Shown: piece by piece, positions 35,897 to 43,614 of the stretch
How positions within the stretch are numbered: the stretch's first letter is position 1
Layout of the letters: the number at the start of each line of letters is the position of its first letter
Source: CBDFKV01 sp965249035
Lineage (GTDB): Bacteria; Pseudomonadota; Gammaproteobacteria; Arenicellales; Poriferihabitantaceae
Direction: 5' to 3'
Assembly (NCBI GenBank): GCA_965249035.1
Contig: CBDFKV010000004.1
Location: 1-64,000, forward strand
DNA length: 64,000 bases
Program-made: the position numbers and the translations under genes
Notes under the pieces: model-generated
Seen by the model: the letters and a program-made list of their open reading frames with translations, nothing else
Database searches by the model: none
What the model was told of the DNA's origin: nothing

Positions 35897-36957
35897 TGTA
35901 TGGCCTAGTCCGTCCGGCTTTATTCGCGATGGACCCCGAGCGAGCGCACGAATTCGCCTTGCAAACACTGGCATTCGCGGGTAAGTCACCACTAGGCCAG
36001 AAAGCGCTGCATACGCTGTGGGGGCGTAAAGTTGCAGAAAAACCGATTGAACTCATGGGTTTACAATTGCCGAACCCGGTGGGTGTCGCGGCCGGTTTGG
36101 ATAAGCAGGGCATAGCTGGCGATGCATTGCGAGCGATGGGTTTTGGCTGGGTCGAGTTCGGTACGGTGACACCAAAGCCACAGTCCGGAAACGATAAACC
36201 ACGGATGTTCCGGTTGACGCCGGAGCAAGCGATCATTAATCGTATGGGCTTTAATAGCATTGGCTTGGCGGCGTTTATGGATAATATCGCGCAATTATCG
36301 CCGGACTTGATCAAAGGGTTGAATATCGGCAAAAACGCCGCAACCCCCATCGATCGCGCGATTGATGACTATTTGCTGGCGCTGGAAGGTGTGTATCCGA
36401 TTGCGGATTACATCACCTTGAATATCTCGTCGCCGAACACCAAAAACCTGCGTGAGTTGCAAGGTGATGAGTCGCTGGATGCCTTATTGGCAGCAGTCAC
36501 CCACAAACGCGAACAATTAGCGGATCAAACAGGGCTTAAAAAGCCGTTAGTACTTAAAGTCGCGCCCGATTTAACCGCACCACAAATAGACACTATTTGC
36601 GATCGCCTAATGCACCATCAAATCGACGGTTTATGCGCAACCAACACAACGCTAAGCCGAGCAGGTGTCGAAAATAATCTAAAAGCCGGCGAAGCCGGAG
36701 GTCTCAGTGGTGCACCGCTACGTGAGCTATCAACCGAGTGCATCGCCGCGTTTCATAAGCGTTTACAGGGTGAAATCCCCATCATCGGCGCGGGTGGTAT
36801 TTCAGATTTAGCCAGCGCTCAAGAAAAGATTGACGCCGGTGCAACGGCGATACAGCTCTATACCGGCTTTATCTATCGTGGCCCAGAGTTAGTTCGAGAA
36901 ATCGTTAACGGCTTGAGGTTGCCCGTAAAGGGAGGTATTAGACTCGGAAGCCTGTGA
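35896..36957 (+). CDS. pyrD: Dihydroorotate dehydrogenase, class 2 (quinone-linked)
   Basis: 353 residues from ATG 35896. The N-terminal membrane-associating helix pair (MYGLVRPALFAMDPERAHEFAL) marks class 2. NPVGVAAGLDKQG, NRMGFNS, the catalytic serine region LNISSPNTKNLR and the flavin-binding GAGGI follow. It oxidises dihydroorotate to orotate with ubiquinone. It is translationally coupled to the preceding gene and is the last of the cluster. Confidence 0.97.
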   Translation: MYGLVRPALFAMDPERAHEFALQTLAFAGKSPLGQKALHTLWGRKVAEKPIELMGLQLPNPVGVAAGLDKQGIAGDALRAMGFGWVEFGTVTPKPQSGNDKPRMFRLTPEQAIINRMGFNSIGLAAFMDNIAQLSPDLIKGLNIGKNAATPIDRAIDDYLLALEGVYPIADYITLNISSPNTKNLRELQGDESLDALLAAVTHKREQLADQTGLKKPLVLKVAPDLTAPQIDTICDRLMHHQIDGLCATNTTLSRAGVENNLKAGEAGGLSGAPLRELSTECIAAFHKRLQGEIPIIGAGGISDLASAQEKIDAGATAIQLYTGFIYRGPELVREIVNGLRLPVKGGIRLGSL

Positions 36958-37595
36958 TTCAGGTTGGATGTATATTTTTTACTTGAAAGTGATGCTTGAA
37001 ATTAACAGTATTTCTTACTGGGTCTAGGAGCTTCTGTGGCAACTGATAATCCCCATGACATCCTGGCCTTGAGGCGGAGTAATAAAAAGCGGGACGTAAG
37101 ACGATGAAAGTTGACGGATAGGTCCAAACATCTAACCAAAGGGCTGCGCGGGCCGCCGATAAGTGGCGCCGGTAAGCTTTAACGGAATAAAAGGCTAACA
37201 CGTATGCATTGCATGGTTCGTTTTCAAACAGAACTACTGTGCTATTAGTGGGTGTTTCTGAGTTGAGTTCCGATGGTAAATTTGAGGGCTAGCCGTTTTG
37301 TTCGAAGTGCTGTTTACAAAGTCTGCAGTATTTGGCAAACTTACCTCACTTGGCAAAGGTTGCCAATACTGTCGCGGCATCGGAAGCCACATCAATTCCT
37401 CAGGTGTCATTAATTCATCAAAGCTACGTTGGCGCTAAGTAAGCAGGGCTGATCATTAGTCTGCGCCCTCATAAGTTATTAACAAGGAAAGGAAGTATCA
37501 CCCTTTGGGGTTGGACCTCGCTGTACTCAGGCCTCTGTTCTGGGTGTTAGGTTCACAAAACCATTTTTTATATCATCGATATCAAGGAGTAAAAC
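36958..37595. other. Gap of about 640 bases without a convincing gene
   Basis: A minus-strand frame at 36959-37201 encodes 80 residues with no recognisable feature. The rest holds short repeats of TTGGCAAA (near 37330 and 37348) and, next to aqpZ, a good ribosome site (AAGGAG at 37583-37588). I see no tRNA, insertion end or terminator. This may be decayed sequence or an unrecognised regulatory RNA. Confidence 0.45.
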
Positions 37596-38291
37596 ATGAC
37601 ATTAACAAAAAAACTAGGCGCCGAATTCATTGGTACATTTTGGCTGGTACTTGGGGGCTGTGGTAGTGCTGTTTTAGCGGCTGCATTTCCCGATGTGGGT
37701 ATTGGTTTACTCGGTGTTTCTTTAGCTTTTGGACTTACCGTGTTAACAATGGCATTTGCTATTGGTCATATCTCTGGTTGCCATCTTAATCCCGCCGTTT
37801 CATTTGGCCTGTGGTCGGGTGGAAGGTTCTCGGCTTCTGAGCTTTTTCCCTACATAGCGGCACAAGTTTTAGGCGGCTTGGCTGGCGCTGCTGTATTGTA
37901 TGTTATCGCTTCAGGACAAGCAGGTTTTGATGTCTCCGCAGGATTTGCTTCCAATGGCTATGCAGAACACTCACCCGGTGGATATAGTTTAGTCGCAGCG
38001 CTGGTTACTGAAATAGTTATGACCTTTATGTTTTTGTTGATTATTCTAGGAGCAACAGATAAAAGAGCACCGCAAGGCTTTGCACCGATAGCTATTGGCC
38101 TTGGCTTGACGCTCATCCATCTTATTAGTATCCCTGTTACCAATACCTCTGTAAATCCGGCGAGAAGTACGGGTGTGGCGATTTTCCAAGGAGACTGGGC
38201 GTTATCTCAATTATGGCTTTTTTGGGTGGCTCCGATAGTAGGGGCTATTTTGGCAGGGGCTGTCTATAGATGGTTTGAAACAGACTATTAA
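37596..38291 (+). CDS. aqpZ: Aquaporin Z, water channel
   Basis: 231 residues with six membrane helices and the two half-helix motifs: HLNPAVSF and SVNPARSTG. The selectivity filter residues fit a water-specific channel, including Arg after the second NPA. AqpZ allows rapid water flow across the inner membrane during osmotic change. The ribosome site AAGGAG precedes the ATG. It is a single gene between a long gap and an inverted repeat. Confidence 0.97.
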   Translation: MTLTKKLGAEFIGTFWLVLGGCGSAVLAAAFPDVGIGLLGVSLAFGLTVLTMAFAIGHISGCHLNPAVSFGLWSGGRFSASELFPYIAAQVLGGLAGAAVLYVIASGQAGFDVSAGFASNGYAEHSPGGYSLVAALVTEIVMTFMFLLIILGATDKRAPQGFAPIAIGLGLTLIHLISIPVTNTSVNPARSTGVAIFQGDWALSQLWLFWVAPIVGAILAGAVYRWFETDY

Positions 38292-38303
38292 TAGCTAACA
38301 GAC

Positions 38304-38339
38304 AAATTCAGCTGTCCCCTTAAATGGCCAGCTGAATTT
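38304..38339. terminator. Inverted repeat after aqpZ, possible terminator
   Basis: AAATTCAGCTG at 38304-38314 pairs exactly with CAGCTGAATTT at 38329-38339 around a 14-base loop. The position 13 bases after the aqpZ stop suits a terminator, but only three T residues end the stem, so it may be Rho-assisted or an RNA-protecting hairpin. Confidence 0.55.
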
Positions 38340-38388
38340 GGCGTTATGTGAATCAAAACCCACATCAAACCGGATAAATTAAGTATTA

Positions 38389-38817
38389 ATGTCTAAACAC
38401 TCTTCGAACACAAACAGCTCATTGCCGACCCGATCAATGGAACTGGCGGTATCAGTACCTGAGGTTGTCGCGCATCGATTAATGAATTTCTCAACGGCAG
38501 GCGTTTCGTATTCGCCAAATGACTATTTAGAACTCTATCGCATGTGGTCTGAAAAATATACGGTGTTTGGTGAGTCGTGGAGTGCGATGGCTAACGAGGT
38601 GCTTCGGTATCAACAGACGATCCTAGCGTCTTACAGCCGGTATTGGTTTAATCCTTGGTTGATGCCTTATGCGTCGCAGCAATCAGTGCTAATGAGCACG
38701 GTGGGATTTGGAGAAGCAGTGATCAAAAAGGGGCTGGATCCAATTCACCGAACAACCATAGAAAACGCAAAACGCTTGGGTGGCTCACATAAGCAGCGAT
38801 CGCCTAGCCAGTATTAG
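38389..38817 (+). CDS. Uncharacterised helical protein, phasin-like in appearance
   Basis: 142 residues, soluble, mostly helical, rich in aromatic residues in the middle (YLELYRMWSEKYTVFGESW and YSRYWFNPW). The N-terminus is serine/asparagine rich and disordered. Spacing of hydrophobic residues and size resemble phasins that coat polyhydroxyalkanoate granules, but no diagnostic motif is visible and no phaC or phaR is nearby. I treat the function as unknown. It is convergent with the gspB-like gene, with an 11-base gap. Confidence 0.6.
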   Translation: MSKHSSNTNSSLPTRSMELAVSVPEVVAHRLMNFSTAGVSYSPNDYLELYRMWSEKYTVFGESWSAMANEVLRYQQTILASYSRYWFNPWLMPYASQQSVLMSTVGFGEAVIKKGLDPIHRTTIENAKRLGGSHKQRSPSQY

Positions 38818-38828
38818 GCAAGAAAGCG

Positions 38829-39341
38829 CTACTGCAACCACAAATGAAAAGTCTCACCGGCTTTGCGTAAGCGTAAGTGGTTTTTTTCGATCTTGACCAC
38901 TTTGTAGTCACCCGGCAGTACATCACCTTCATGAATGACGCCGTTATTGATCATGCCAAAGCGTTTGGAGGGCTTATCCGACCAGGAAATCACCGATAAT
39001 TTAAAGCGGGAGAGCCCATCGGGGGCAGGATTGTCTGCTGGTTTGGTTGCTACGCTCGGAGCTTCTTTTGGGGTTTGATCGGGCGCTGTTTGCGCTGCGT
39101 TGACAAGTACCGACTGCGCTTGCGTAGGTGCATCGGCAAATAATCGATCAATAGCTGGCCGGGCTAGCGCACCCAGTGTAAAAGCGATCAGAAATCCACC
39201 GAGCCAAGCCAATAGGGTTTGCCAGAAGGGGCGTACTTCTAAGTGTTTGCCTTCGTATAGGGCGCTGCTTAACTCAGGGATATCATCATCTGCGCGGCGC
39301 TTTTGCTCTGCTTTTCCGAGGGCTTCTAAAATGTAGGACAT
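38829..39341 (-). CDS. GspB-like type II secretion assembly protein
   Basis: 170 residues. It begins MSYILEALGKAEQKRR, the hallmark start of GspB/ExeB-type proteins. A single membrane helix follows (about 44-62), then an Ala/Pro/Gln-rich periplasmic linker (about 70-108) and a C-terminal GspB domain with SWSDKPSKRFGMINN, HEGD and HLRLRKAGETFHLWL. In type II secretion the family helps the secretin to assemble across peptidoglycan. No other secretion gene is in the window, so it is an orphan here. Confidence 0.88.
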   Translation of the reverse strand: MSYILEALGKAEQKRRADDDIPELSSALYEGKHLEVRPFWQTLLAWLGGFLIAFTLGALARPAIDRLFADAPTQAQSVLVNAAQTAPDQTPKEAPSVATKPADNPAPDGLSRFKLSVISWSDKPSKRFGMINNGVIHEGDVLPGDYKVVKIEKNHLRLRKAGETFHLWLQ

Positions 39342-39413
39342 GGTGATTTCAACCCGCTACGGGTCGTTCTGGGTTCGGTTACAATAGCAACAGTATAGTG
39401 AAAAGAGGCTGAA

Positions 39414-40340
39414 ATGGCAGTTAGTTTTGATGGGGTGCTGGTGGTTGCGATTTCTTCGCGGGCATTGTTTGATCTGGAAGACAGCCACCACGTGTTTGAG
39501 ACGGAGGGTGTGGAGGCCTATTGTCAATACCAAATCGAGCGTGAGAATGACATTTTGGACAAAGGAGTGGCATTTTCCTTAGTGCAAAAATTGCTCAGCC
39601 TCAATGAGTTGGAACAAATCCAGACCCGGGTTGAGGTGGTCCTGATTTCGCGCAACGCTGCTGATACGGGTCTTAGAATCTTTAACTCGATCGAATCGCA
39701 CCAGTTGCCGATTACCCGTGCAGCCTTCACCGGCGGCGAAACACCGTGGCGTTATGCCAAATCATTTGGGGCGGATTTATTTTTATCCGCTGACCCAGCT
39801 GATGTACGCGAAGCTTTGGACGCTGAAATTGCCGCTGCCACCATTTTCCCGGGTTCGAGCTTCGCCAATGATATCGCCAACTCCTCCGCCACTGAGCAGG
39901 GCCAAGTTCGGATTGCGTTTGATGGCGACGCAGTTTTGTTTTCGGACGAAGCTGAACGAGTATTCCAGAAGAAAGGTTTGGAAGCGTTCACCAAAAAAGA
40001 ACAAAAAGCCGCTAAACAACCCTTACCCGGCGGCCCGTTTAAGAATTTTCTGGCCAGCGTGCACCGCATTCAAACCGCGTTTACCGCGGTTAAGTCGCCA
40101 ATCCGCACCGCGTTATTTACCGCCCGTTCCGCACCTGCACACGAACGGGTCATTCGTACGCTACGCGCTTGGGATATTCGGATCGACGAAGCGGTTTTTT
40201 TGGGTGGGATGGATAAAGGTGAGTTTTTGAAGACGTTTCAAGCGGATATTTTTTTCGATGATCAGCGTGGCCACTGCGAATCCACCCAAAAGCACGTACC
40301 GACTGGCCATGTACCCCACGGTATTTCCAATGATGACTAG
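39414..40340 (+). CDS. 5'-nucleotidase, cytosolic class I-like family
   Basis: 308 residues. The family pattern is an N-terminal half with VAISSRALFDLEDSHHVFE and VVLISRNAADTGLRIFNSI, and a second half with IAFDGDAVLFSDEAERVF (HAD-like motif with paired Asp). FLGGMDKGEFLKTF and DDQRGHCE near the end complete it. Members dephosphorylate nucleoside monophosphates such as AMP. It is the last protein gene before the tRNA operon and diverges from the gspB-like gene. Confidence 0.9.
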   Translation: MAVSFDGVLVVAISSRALFDLEDSHHVFETEGVEAYCQYQIERENDILDKGVAFSLVQKLLSLNELEQIQTRVEVVLISRNAADTGLRIFNSIESHQLPITRAAFTGGETPWRYAKSFGADLFLSADPADVREALDAEIAAATIFPGSSFANDIANSSATEQGQVRIAFDGDAVLFSDEAERVFQKKGLEAFTKKEQKAAKQPLPGGPFKNFLASVHRIQTAFTAVKSPIRTALFTARSAPAHERVIRTLRAWDIRIDEAVFLGGMDKGEFLKTFQADIFFDDQRGHCESTQKHVPTGHVPHGISNDD

Positions 40341-40468
40341 ACAAAGTTGCTAAAGATTTAGGCGATAATTCGAGTGCGGCGTTTACCCCGATTTCTGGTG
40401 ATTCTCTGGCTTCTTAAGCGGATTGAATCGCAGTTGTCTAATCGTCATCGTTTGGGAGCTAAAACGCG

Positions 40469-40497
40469 TTGACGTTTGCCAATGATGTCAGTATATT
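40469..40497 (+). promoter_or_regulatory. Strong promoter of the tRNA operon
   Basis: TTGACG at 40469-40474, a 17-base spacer, then TATATT at 40492-40497, followed by a GC-rich CGCCCACCCCG discriminator. Such discriminators are usual for stringently controlled stable-RNA promoters. The predicted start of transcription is near 40504, 54 bases before tRNA-Pro. Confidence 0.8.
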
Positions 40498-40557
40498 CGC
40501 CCACCCCGTTTGATCCAGCGATTTGATTCAAAATCGAATCCAACATTGAACGGGAAT

Positions 40558-40634
<77 letters not shown>

Positions 40635-40651
40635 TTTTAATCGTTATGAAA

Positions 40652-41052
40652 GCGCCCGTAGCTCAACTGGATAGAGCAACGGCCTTTAAGTAAGGCGGGA
40701 TGATTAATCCACTGCCTAAGCAGGAGCCTTTGCGGGGAAAACAAACCCGTAAAGTGGAGGACACTGTATCGGTGAAACCTCTGGTGCGGGCTTGTTAAGA
40801 GCACGCACCGTGGCAATACCGAGGAAACCGGTAGGTTGCGAAGGCGCAATGCGTTGGTGGGTTTAGCCCATTGAAACAGTGCGAGGTAGGAGCCCAATAG
40901 ACGGGATCCGTAGAGACTATACGTGTCCCACCTGAAACGGTGAAGATATAGTCCAGACCCCAAACGCGGTGGTTTAATATCACGGCGGCGGTGAAAACCG
41001 TAGTGGTATGCTAAGCCGTAGGTTACAGGTTCGATTCCTGTCGGGCGCACCA
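40652..41052 (+). tRNA. tRNA-Arg (anticodon UCU), split by a group I intron
   Basis: The 5' exon (40652-40686) has the acceptor GCGCCCG, a D arm and the anticodon stem ACGGC, then C32, U33, U34. The 3' exon (41011-41052) starts with C35 and U36, A37, A38, the stem GCCGT, a T arm with GTTCGATTC, the acceptor strand CGGGCGC, A73 and an encoded CCA. Joined, they form a normal 77-base tRNA with a seven-base anticodon loop reading UCU. The interruption lies between bases 34 and 35. Without removal of the intron the tRNA cannot function. Confidence 0.9.
40687..41010 (+). ncRNA. Group I self-splicing intron (IC3-like) in tRNA-Arg
   Basis: 324 bases with no reading frame of note. The core is of the tRNA-intron type. 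P7 is GACTAT (40915-40920) with ATAGTC (40948-40953). P8 is CACC (40929-40932) with GGTG (40939-40942). TCGGTGAAACCT (40769-40780) and TGGCAATACCGAG match the J/P4-P6 signatures I recall from the Azoarcus tRNA-Ile intron, as do GTAGAGACTA and the ATAGTCCAG that follows. The last base is G (41010), as required for the omega G. P1 can form between GCCTT of the 5' exon end and AAGGC at 40692-40696. Exact 5' boundary is set by rebuilding the tRNA loop. No homing endonuclease is encoded. Confidence 0.9.
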
Positions 41053-41157
41053 ATGGTGGTTATATGAGAGCTTGGCGTAAGAAAAAGCCGAGAAAACAGG
41101 TCGATAAATAGGCCAAGAAGGTGTGGCAAGGCAGCGTCAAAAGGCGCTGAACAATAT

Positions 41158-41234
41158 GGTGAGCGTAGCTCAGTTGGTAGAGCTCCGGATTGTGATTCCG
41201 GCGGTCGTGGGTTCAAACCCCATCGTTCACCCCA
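41158..41234 (+). tRNA. tRNA-His (anticodon GUG)
   Basis: GTGAGCG pairs with CGTTCAC. An extra 5' G (41158) faces C73 (41231), the histidine identity pair. The anticodon loop reads GTG and the CCA is encoded. It is the third tRNA of the operon. Confidence 0.96.
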
Positions 41235-41341
41235 TATTTAACCGCAAACCGATTTGACGGTTTTCGGAGTGGCCTTATGGTCGAGCGGTACCTTGGTGGG
41301 TGCAGGGTTAGAGGTAGGTACCGAAATAAAGCACCCCAATA

Positions 41342-41426
<85 letters not shown>

Positions 41427-41508
41427 TTTACTGGCAGGCGCGCTGCGCTTGCCCTCATCACTAATCCGAGTAGATCGGAATCAGCTTCAATAGAAGAGAC
41501 ATATCAAG

Positions 41509-42810
41509 ATGGAAGTTTCCACAGAAGTTCAAGGCGACATTGGTCGCAAGCTCACCATAACGGTTCCTGCTAAGCGTTTAGATGCCAGCATCAATTCGCG
41601 GCTAGCGCAATTTCGCAAATCGGCAAAAGTCCCTGGGTTTCGCAAAGGCAAAGTGCCGCAATCCTTGTTAGACAGTCGTTTTGGCCCCCAAGCACTGCAA
41701 GAAGCGGTTGACCAGCTAATCAACGAAACCTACCCCGAAGCAGCGATGAAAGAAGAGCTGCAAGTGGCCGGCTTATTGTCGATTAAACCGGCTCAGGCTA
41801 AACGTGGTAAAGACTTGATCTATGATGTGATGTTGGAAGTATTCCCTAAGATCAAGGCACCGAGCTTGAAGGGTGTTGAGATTATTCAGCCCGAAGTTAA
41901 AGTCGAAGACAAAGACATTGACCGCACCATCGAAAGCATTCAAAAGCGCCAGGCTGAATATGAGCCAGTTAAGCGTCAAGCAAAAAAAGGCGATCAGGTG
42001 ACGATAGATTTCGTGGGTACGATCGATGGTGAGGAATTTGCTGGCGGTAAGGGCGAAGACATGCAGATCGAGCTGGGCGAAAAGCGCTTTTTAGAAGCCT
42101 TTGAAGACGGGCTGTACGATATGAAAGCGGGCGAAACTAAAACGGTCGACGTTGATTTTCCCGAAGATTATCAGGGCAAAGACGTCGCCGGTAAAACCGC
42201 ACAGTTTGAAATGAGCGTTAAACAAGTGAAAGCGCCCAAGCTCCCTGAGCTGAATGATGAGTTTGCCCAGGCAATGGGTGTCGAAAAGGGCATGAAAGCG
42301 CTGCGTAAAGAAGTCAAATCGGGCTTGAAGCGTGAGCTTGAGCACAAGCGTCGTGGCTATGTCCGTGATCAAGTCATGGATGCACTGGCCGCTGGGCAGG
42401 ATTTTGATGTCCCGAAAGCGATGGTTGAAGAAGAGATTGATCGTGCAGTTGTTGAAGTCAAAAAGCAGATGGAACAGCAAGGCATGCCCGAAAGTGACGA
42501 GCACATCAAACGGGAGAACTTTGAAGAGCAATCCAAGCGCCGAGTTAAGCTGGGCTTGTTGGTCCGCGAAGTGATCGAAGGCAAAAAAATCGATGTCGAT
42601 AAGGATCGGGTGAAAAAACGCGCGAAGGAAATGGCCGGTAATTATTCTGACCCAAAGGCGTATGTTGATTACTTGATGTCTGATCAGGAGCAATTCCAGC
42701 AGCTTGCCAGTGTGGTTTTGGAAGAGCAGGTGCTTGAATCTTTGCTAAAGAAGGCCGATATTAAAGAGCCTAAGCAAAGTTATGAGGAATTCATGAATGC
42801 CCAGCTCTAG
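41509..42810 (+). CDS. tig: Trigger factor, ribosome-bound chaperone and prolyl isomerase
   Basis: 433 residues. The N-terminal ribosome-binding domain contains the signature FRKGKVP (around 44-50). The FKBP-type domain starts near KKGDQVTIDFVGTIDGEEF (about 157-176). The rest is the helical arm region, ending QSYEEFMNAQL. Trigger factor shields nascent chains at the exit tunnel. The order tRNAs-tig-clpP-clpX is conserved in pseudomonads and relatives. The stop overlaps the clpP start by 14 bases. Confidence 0.97.
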   Translation: MEVSTEVQGDIGRKLTITVPAKRLDASINSRLAQFRKSAKVPGFRKGKVPQSLLDSRFGPQALQEAVDQLINETYPEAAMKEELQVAGLLSIKPAQAKRGKDLIYDVMLEVFPKIKAPSLKGVEIIQPEVKVEDKDIDRTIESIQKRQAEYEPVKRQAKKGDQVTIDFVGTIDGEEFAGGKGEDMQIELGEKRFLEAFEDGLYDMKAGETKTVDVDFPEDYQGKDVAGKTAQFEMSVKQVKAPKLPELNDEFAQAMGVEKGMKALRKEVKSGLKRELEHKRRGYVRDQVMDALAAGQDFDVPKAMVEEEIDRAVVEVKKQMEQQGMPESDEHIKRENFEEQSKRRVKLGLLVREVIEGKKIDVDKDRVKKRAKEMAGNYSDPKAYVDYLMSDQEQFQQLASVVLEEQVLESLLKKADIKEPKQSYEEFMNAQL

Positions 42811-43507
42811 CCGGCCAAATTTTAGTGACCGCCCCAGCCTTAGCGATTTAACCTCAATGAAGCGCGACGAATTGGTCGCGGCTAATGTAGATCTAGCGAC
42901 CCAAGCCGCTGGCGGCTTGGTGCCGATGGTGGTTGAACAAACCGGCCGTGGCGAGCGCGCCTTTGATATTTACTCGCGCCTTCTTAAAGAGCGGGTGATC
43001 TTTCTGGTTGGCCCAATCGAAGACTATATGGCCAATTTGGTGGTCGCGCAGTTACTATTTCTGGAATCAGAAAACCCTGAAAAAGATATTTCTTTGTACA
43101 TTAACAGCCCCGGTGGTGCAGTCACTTCCGGGTTGGCGATTTACGATACCATGCAATTTATCCAGTCGGATGTCAGCACGGCATGTATCGGCCAGGCCGC
43201 TAGCATGGGTGCGGTTTTACTGGCAACGGGCTGCAAAGAAAAGCGCTTTGCATTGCCGCATTCGCGCATCATGATTCATCAGCCTTTGGGCGGATTTCAA
43301 GGTCAAGCCAGTGATATAGACATTCATGCACGCGAAATTTTGCGCGTGCGCGATGAGCTGAATCAGCTGTTAGCGGATCACACCGGCCAAAAGATGTCGC
43401 GGATCGAAAAAGATACCGAACGTGATAATTTTATGAGTGTGGAAGAAGCGATTGAATACGGCTTGATCGACTCCGTACTTAAGCACCGCAATGCTCCAAA
43501 AGACTAA
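42797..43507 (+). CDS. clpP: ATP-dependent Clp protease proteolytic subunit
   Basis: 236 residues. The catalytic Ser lies in GQAASMGA, the His in MIHQPLGG, and the Asp is in the RDNFMS region. ClpP forms a double heptamer that degrades substrates unfolded by ClpX. The N-terminus is about 27 residues longer than in E. coli before LVPMVVEQT. The long start is favoured because GAGGA lies just before ATG 42797; an ATG at 42857 lacks a site. The extra residues probably form a longer propeptide. Confidence 0.97.
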   Translation: MPSSSRPNFSDRPSLSDLTSMKRDELVAANVDLATQAAGGLVPMVVEQTGRGERAFDIYSRLLKERVIFLVGPIEDYMANLVVAQLLFLESENPEKDISLYINSPGGAVTSGLAIYDTMQFIQSDVSTACIGQAASMGAVLLATGCKEKRFALPHSRIMIHQPLGGFQGQASDIDIHAREILRVRDELNQLLADHTGQKMSRIEKDTERDNFMSVEEAIEYGLIDSVLKHRNAPKD

Positions 43508-43614
43508 GCGCTGATTACGTGGCGCCTTTGGGCGGCAAATTCGAGTAGCTTATTCCTTGAAATTTACCTTGAATATCGTCGATACTTCGACGGGTAACGA
43601 TTCAGAGTGACACT

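Noticed and set aside
40637..41053. Minus-strand frame of 138 codons across tRNA-Arg
   Set aside because: It is antisense to the tRNA and its intron and begins with the translated reverse of a tRNA end (RPTGIEPVTYG type), a well-known false gene. The intron therefore encodes no endonuclease.
41235..41341. tRNA-like segment between tRNA-His and tRNA-Leu
   Set aside because: TGGTCGAGCGGTACC recalls a D arm, and a GGTACC repeat allows a hairpin. No acceptor stem, anticodon arm or T arm can be built.
42091..42693. 200-codon minus-strand frame inside tig
   Set aside because: It lies entirely opposite the trigger factor gene, is full of Phe, Leu and His from the reverse of charged codons, and has no domain.
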